Source of the DNA: Theodoxus fluviatilis
Taxonomy: Eukaryota; Mollusca; Gastropoda; Cycloneritida; Neritidae
NCBI GenBank assembly: GCA_034096865.1
Contig: JAWQFJ010005710.1
Coordinates: 25,001 to 35,000, forward strand
Direction: 5' to 3'
DNA: 10,000 nt
The notes under the pieces are model-generated. The model ran no database searches. It worked only from the letters and a program-made list of their open reading frames with translations, and was not told where the DNA came from. This document shows positions 6,801 through 10,000 of the stretch, in pieces. Position 1 is the first letter of the stretch. Each line of letters begins with the position of its first letter. Both the position numbers and the translations under genes were made by a program.

Positions 6801-7012
6801 CGTGCGTGTGTGTGTGTGTGTATGTGTGTGTGGTGTATATGTGTTGTATGTGTGCATGGTGTATGCGCGTGTATGTATATATGTGTGTGTGTGGTGTGTA
6901 TGTGTGTATTTTGTGTGTTTGTGTTTATTTTGTGTGTTTGTTTTGTGTGTGTGTGTGTATGTGTTTGGTGGGTGTGTGTGTGTGTGTGTGTGTGTGTGTT
7001 GTGAGTGTGTGT

Positions 7013-7067
<55 letters not shown>

Positions 7068-7226
7068 TGAGTGTGTGTGTGTGTTTTGTGTGTTGTGTGT
7101 GTGTTTTGTGTGTGTGTTTTGTGTATTGTGGCGTGTGTGTGTGCGTGTGTGTGTGTTGTGTGTGTGTGTGTTATGTGTGTGTGTATATGTGTGTGAGTGA
7201 GTGTGTGTGCGCGCGCGCACGCGTGG
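6741..7226 (+). repeat. long interrupted (GT)n microsatellite
   Basis: About 486 bp of GT dinucleotides with pure runs at 6742-6795, about 6970-6999 and 7022-7066, separated by GTGC, GTAT and TTTTGTG variants. Long open frames here on both strands (poly Val-Cys, poly His-Thr) are by-products of the repeat and not genes. Bases 7201-7226, GTGTGTGTGCGCGCGCGCAC onwards, alternate purine and pyrimidine strictly and favour Z-DNA. Confidence 0.97.
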
Positions 7227-7314
7227 GAATCATTCATTTTACTCGAGGACGCAAATAGGTTGGGGTGAGAAGTGGCTAGTGGACGTGAGAAACAGAAAGG
7301 TTGCGAGGGTGGTG

Positions 7315-7458
7315 GAGACGGTGGGTGTGGCGGAGACGGTGGGTGTGGCGGAGACGGTGGGGATGGCGGAGACGGTGGGTGTGGCGGAAACGGTGGGGGT
7401 GGCGGAGACGGTGGGGATGGCAGAGACGGTGGGGGTGGCAGAGACGATGGAAGCGGCG
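7315..7458 (+). repeat. 18-bp minisatellite, eight units
   Basis: Eight units of the type GAGACGGTGGGTGTGGCG starting at 7315 and every 18 bp after. Variants GGGATGGC, GGGGGTGG, GAAACGG and the last, most diverged GAGACGATGGAAGCGG show staged divergence towards the right. Because 18 is a multiple of three, frames stay open and read ETVGVA or GDGGCG repeats. I see no start, splice site or flanking domain that makes these genes. A GTG-rich decayed tail continues to about 7535. Confidence 0.95.
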
Positions 7459-7535
7459 GTTGTGGAGGTCGTGGTCGTCATTGTGGTGTGTGGTGGTGAT
7501 AATGATTGTGGTGACTGTAGTAGTGGTAGGATTTT

Positions 7536-7798
7536 ATCGTTGATATGGGGAAGGTGTCTATTTCCAGCTTTCAACAAATGTATAGAGCTCTTTGTACAAT
7601 GTAGACAAACGTTATCAGATACGCATTAATGATGCTCACACACCAAACAGATTAATGTAATTTTTCCTCTGTCTTTAGCAACATTAATTATGTGATTTCT
7701 TTTCAGAGCCTGCTTTGTGTTTAGACTACATTCCATCTAAGAAAATTCCACATTTTTGAATGATAAAGCACCATGAAACTTGTTTGTTAAAGTTGAGA
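7536..7798. other. A/T-richer unique DNA, no recognised feature
   Basis: No array and no coding signature. TGATTTCTTTTCAG|AGCC near 7697 looks like a splice acceptor, but the following frame is not convincing. Confidence 0.45.
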
Positions 7799-7893
7799 CA
7801 CGTGCCTATAAGATCATTCGTGACAGTAAATACGCACGTGCGCTCTTGCGTAGTAAACATTTATACGAGTGCGTACGTGCTTGAGTGCACGTG
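7799..7893. promoter_or_regulatory. cluster of three CACGTG E-boxes
   Basis: CACGTG occurs at 7799-7804, 7835-7840 and 7888-7893, with an extra TACGTG at 7875-7880. The last two are embedded in a diverged direct repeat, CACGTGCGCTCTTGCG and CACGTGCCCGCTTGCG (14 of 16 bases). CACGTG binds bHLH factors (MYC/MAX, USF, CLOCK type), and the ACGTG core also fits hypoxia-response sites. Role is inferred; no gene start is visible nearby. Confidence 0.35.
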
Positions 7894-7980
7894 CCCGCTT
7901 GCGCAAAGAAACGGACCAGAGAGGGAGCGGGACAGGAGAACCACAAAGCCAGAAGGTGCAATCAAAACAGACGGCAATCA

Positions 7981-8098
7981 GGGGGAATGGAGATGAGAAC
8001 AGAGGATGGATGGGGTAGTGGTGGGGATGAATGCGAGGGGAGGGGATGGGGTGGTTGTTGCGGAGGGGGGGGGGGGGGGGAGGGAGGGGGAAAGGGGA
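7981..8098 (+). repeat. G-rich tract with G16 run
   Basis: Purine-rich DNA with GGGG blocks and an uninterrupted G16 at 8065-8080. Glycine-rich frames across it are composition artefacts. Confidence 0.85.
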
Positions 8099-8290
8099 CT
8101 GACGGATAGAACCAGACGTAATAACTTCACAACGGCAGTTCAGCTGCTGCGTAGTAGAACGCAGATGGCAGGAGCGCTTCAGACCAGGACCCCATTTCCC
8201 TGCCTGCCCCGCCATCCCCGGCCACGCCTCGGACGGCATTCAAACATTGTCATCATCTCCAATCCTGAGCAAGGGAAGGGAGAAAGGAGA

Positions 8291-8400
8291 CGGGGGTGGG
8301 GGGATGGGGGTGGCGGGGGTAGGAGTTACAGGTTTGGGGGTGGGGTGATAGGAGTGGGGGCTGGGGGGTGGGGAGGAGGGGTTAGGGGTTTGGGGGTGGC
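8291..8400 (+). repeat. G-quadruplex-prone G-rich tract
   Basis: At least ten runs of four or more G with spacers of one to several bases, for example GGGGGTGGGGGGATGGGGGT. This meets the usual quadruplex pattern many times over on the plus strand. Confidence 0.8.
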
Positions 8401-8636
8401 GAGATGGAAGATATTCCCCTCCTTCACGTCGTCACACCTCGGCACGCAAGATCGATGTAGGGACAGAGGTTTGCGAGCGTTGTTGTCTGTGTGTGTGGTG
8501 CGAGGCCATTGACTGGCGTTGACTCTCCTGGCCTCGCCACATCTTCCGCCAGACGCGTCTTCTGGATGTTGAGGTGTCGTGTCAAGAAAGGGAAACAGCT
8601 GCCAGAAAGGGCGTTGCGTCACGTTTTGTTCACAGC

Positions 8637-8762
8637 CGCCGATGTAGTCGTTGTCGCCATCATCATCGCTGCCCTCGTCGTCTTTGTCGCCGTATTCCTC
8701 GTTGACGTCACCAACATCGTCGTCGTCCGTAGCATTATCCTCGTCGGCGGCAGCGGCGGTGT
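8637..8762. repeat. imperfect trinucleotide (GTC/ATC/CTC) low-complexity DNA
   Basis: A decayed trinucleotide region that leads into the CAT array. Read on the minus strand it gives an Asp/Glu-rich peptide (DEDNATDDDDVGDVNEEYGD), which could mimic an acidic protein segment, but it runs straight into poly-Met from the CAT array and has no start or domain. A CRE-like TGACGTCA is at 8703-8710. Confidence 0.6.
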
Positions 8763-8769
8763 CATCATC

Positions 8770-8825
<56 letters not shown>

Positions 8826-8878
8826 CCACCACCACCGTCATCATCATCATCATATCGTCATCATCACCACTACCGTCG

Positions 8879-8957
<79 letters not shown>

Positions 8958-8991
8958 TATCATCACCACTACCGTCATCATCATCATCAAT

Positions 8992-9026
<35 letters not shown>

Positions 9027-9130
9027 TATCATCATCATCATCATTAGCAGCATCATCATCACCACTACCGTCATCATCAACATCATCATATCGTCATTGT
9101 CGTCCCCGTCCTCGTCGTCCCCGTCCTCGT
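8763..9130 (+). repeat. (CAT)n microsatellite with higher-order structure and a 15-bp terminal duplication
   Basis: About 370 bp of CAT/ATC units. Interruptions CACCACTACCGTC recur at 8865-8877, 8964-8976 and 9060-9072 (spacing 99 and 96 bp), with a related CACCACCACCGTC ending at 8839. The right edge ends in a perfect tandem pair of CGTCCCCGTCCTCGT (9101-9115, 9116-9130). Poly-His, poly-Ile, poly-Ser and poly-Met frames are artefacts. Confidence 0.95.
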
Positions 9131-9540
9131 CGTCACACCGCACATTTGCTTAGCGTTCCCTCCCACGTGGCGAAGCATGACCAAGGCACACATCGGCTCT
9201 GGAACAAGTGTGGCCCTTGAGTCACTCACGCCATCCTTGGGAGACGCTGGCTTGACGCCGTCAGAAAGCTGCTCACACAGTGAAGATGCTCGGCACTGAC
9301 ATGCTCTGGAGTCAAAGCATGTATGTCGGACTCTGGGTGTGATCTGGGGTGACCTGCAGGATGGCCTCAGTCCTCCACAGAGCCAGAAAACTACCAACAT
9401 GCACTTCACTCTGGCTTCATCTCCTTCTCGTGACATTTGCAGACAGGTGGGAAAATCTTAGCTCCGCGCGAGAGCTGCAACAGAGTTAATGATGAAATAA
9501 ACTTGACACACACAGTTTTATTGATTCTCACCAGAATTCC
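9131..9540. other. unique DNA without recognised genes
   Basis: A consensus AP-1 site TGAGTCA is present around 9218-9226, alone and of little weight. Minus-strand open frames (to 9436 and to 9732) show no domain, and the first begins inside the trinucleotide region. Confidence 0.45.
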
Positions 9541-9544
9541 CCTC

Positions 9545-9557
9545 AGGTCAGAGGTCA
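9545..9557 (+). promoter_or_regulatory. perfect DR1 nuclear-receptor element
   Basis: AGGTCA-G-AGGTCA, two intact half sites in direct repeat with one base between. DR1 is the consensus for RXR, HNF4 and COUP-type receptors. No adjacent promoter is evident, so activity is unproven. Confidence 0.4.
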
Positions 9558-9718
9558 GATGACTATCCGTGCTTCCTACGCCATTCATGACAAGCGAATG
9601 ACCAGTGGTGTGAGTCTCGAGGTCTGACTTCCAACTAACACCAGTCATCTGGGCCGCCAGCAGTCTTACTAAGCCTGCAACGGCTGAAATGACGTAACAC
9701 TTGATCCATTCATTAATG

Positions 9719-10000
9719 ATGCATCCATCCATTTACTGCATCCATCCATCCTTCTTTCCATCCACCTTTCCATTCAACCATCCACTTACCCATGCTTTCA
9801 CCTGTCCAATCATCCCTCCCTCCATTAACTCATTCATCTACCAATCCATTCATGCATCCATCAATCATTCTTTCCATCCATCCATCTACTCACCCTCACC
9901 CATCCCTCCTTCCATTCATTCACTCATCCATCTACCCATCCATCCATCAATTTACCTTTCCATCTATTCATGCATCCATCCATGCATCTTTCCACCCATC
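9719..10000 (+). repeat. degenerate (CATC)n tetranucleotide array, runs off the window
   Basis: Repeated CATCCATCCATC and CATTCATTCA blocks interspersed with TTTC and TACC variants to the last base. The array is clearly decayed and its right boundary lies outside the window. Confidence 0.95.

Noticed and set aside
6324..7237. Long minus-strand open frames rich in His-Thr, and plus-strand Val-Cys frames
   Set aside because: They are direct translations of the GT dinucleotide array in all frames; no start context or domain.
7315..7458. CRISPR-like regular repeats
   Set aside because: Units are contiguous with no unique spacers, in a eukaryotic context; it is a minisatellite.
7201..7629. Frames with repeated ETVGVA or GDGGCG peptides
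   Set aside because: The 18-bp minisatellite keeps every frame open; there is no flanking coding evidence.
7690..7712. Histone 3' stem-loop, suggested by TTTTCAGAGCC together with the histone-like promoter
   Set aside because: The required left stem GGCTC is missing and it is 5 kb from the promoter.
8500..8537. 8-bp inverted repeat GCGAGGCC / GGCCTCGC with a 22-nt loop
   Set aside because: Short, no T-run, and expected by chance in GC-rich DNA.
8703..8710. CRE palindrome TGACGTCA
   Set aside because: An 8-bp match inside trinucleotide low-complexity DNA; too easily produced by chance to call as regulatory alone.
8491..9220. Poly-His, poly-Ile, poly-Ser and poly-Met frames, and an acidic minus-strand frame
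   Set aside because: Products of the CAT array and its imperfect trinucleotide flank.
9406..9732. 108-codon minus-strand open frame
   Set aside because: Its start lies in the CATC array and no domain is visible.

Overview
This window looks like non-coding, repeat-rich nuclear DNA from an animal. A marine invertebrate, perhaps a mollusc, is my guess from the general look (mixed CR1/L2-like LINE tails, a mariner-type end, long GT, CAT and CATC satellites), but no gene here fixes the taxon. There are no operons, ribosome binding sites or long uninterrupted genes. Most open frames are products of low-complexity DNA or chance. Layout: 1-1128 may hold the last two coding exons of a plus-strand gene, joined by a phase-matched GT-AG intron, with an AATAAA signal at 1282. 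A mariner-like transposon end lies at 1385-1480. A (CAAA)n tract ends at 2606, and a perfect estrogen-receptor-type palindrome is at 2445. A compact TATA-box promoter with two inverted CCAAT boxes lies at 2679-2740. About 1.3 kb follows in which I recognise nothing. Between 4071 and 5010 is a cluster of old retrotransposon debris: one copy of a dispersed repeat (called B here), the C-terminal tail of one LINE, then a stop-containing C-terminal tail plus 3' UTR of a second LINE with a GCGCTATA motif. The most striking object is at 5682-6431. It is a 740-bp non-autonomous, fold-back DNA transposon with TGTAGCGG...CCGCTACA ends and a 5-bp CTGCA target duplication, and it contains a perfect 151-bp-arm palindrome with a 40-nt loop. 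It sits inside a second copy of repeat B. The copy at 4071 acts as a related empty site, so the insertion boundaries can be read within this one window. From 6741 to the end the DNA is dominated by satellites: a ~486-bp GT array ending in a Z-DNA-prone CG segment, an 18-bp minisatellite, G-rich tracts with quadruplex potential, a ~370-bp CAT array with higher-order structure, and a degenerate CATC array running off the right edge. A cluster of three CACGTG boxes (7799-7893) and a perfect DR1 element (9545-9557) lie in the unique DNA between. No previously undescribed multi-gene system is evident. The best candidates for novelty are the palindromic transposon and its host repeat.
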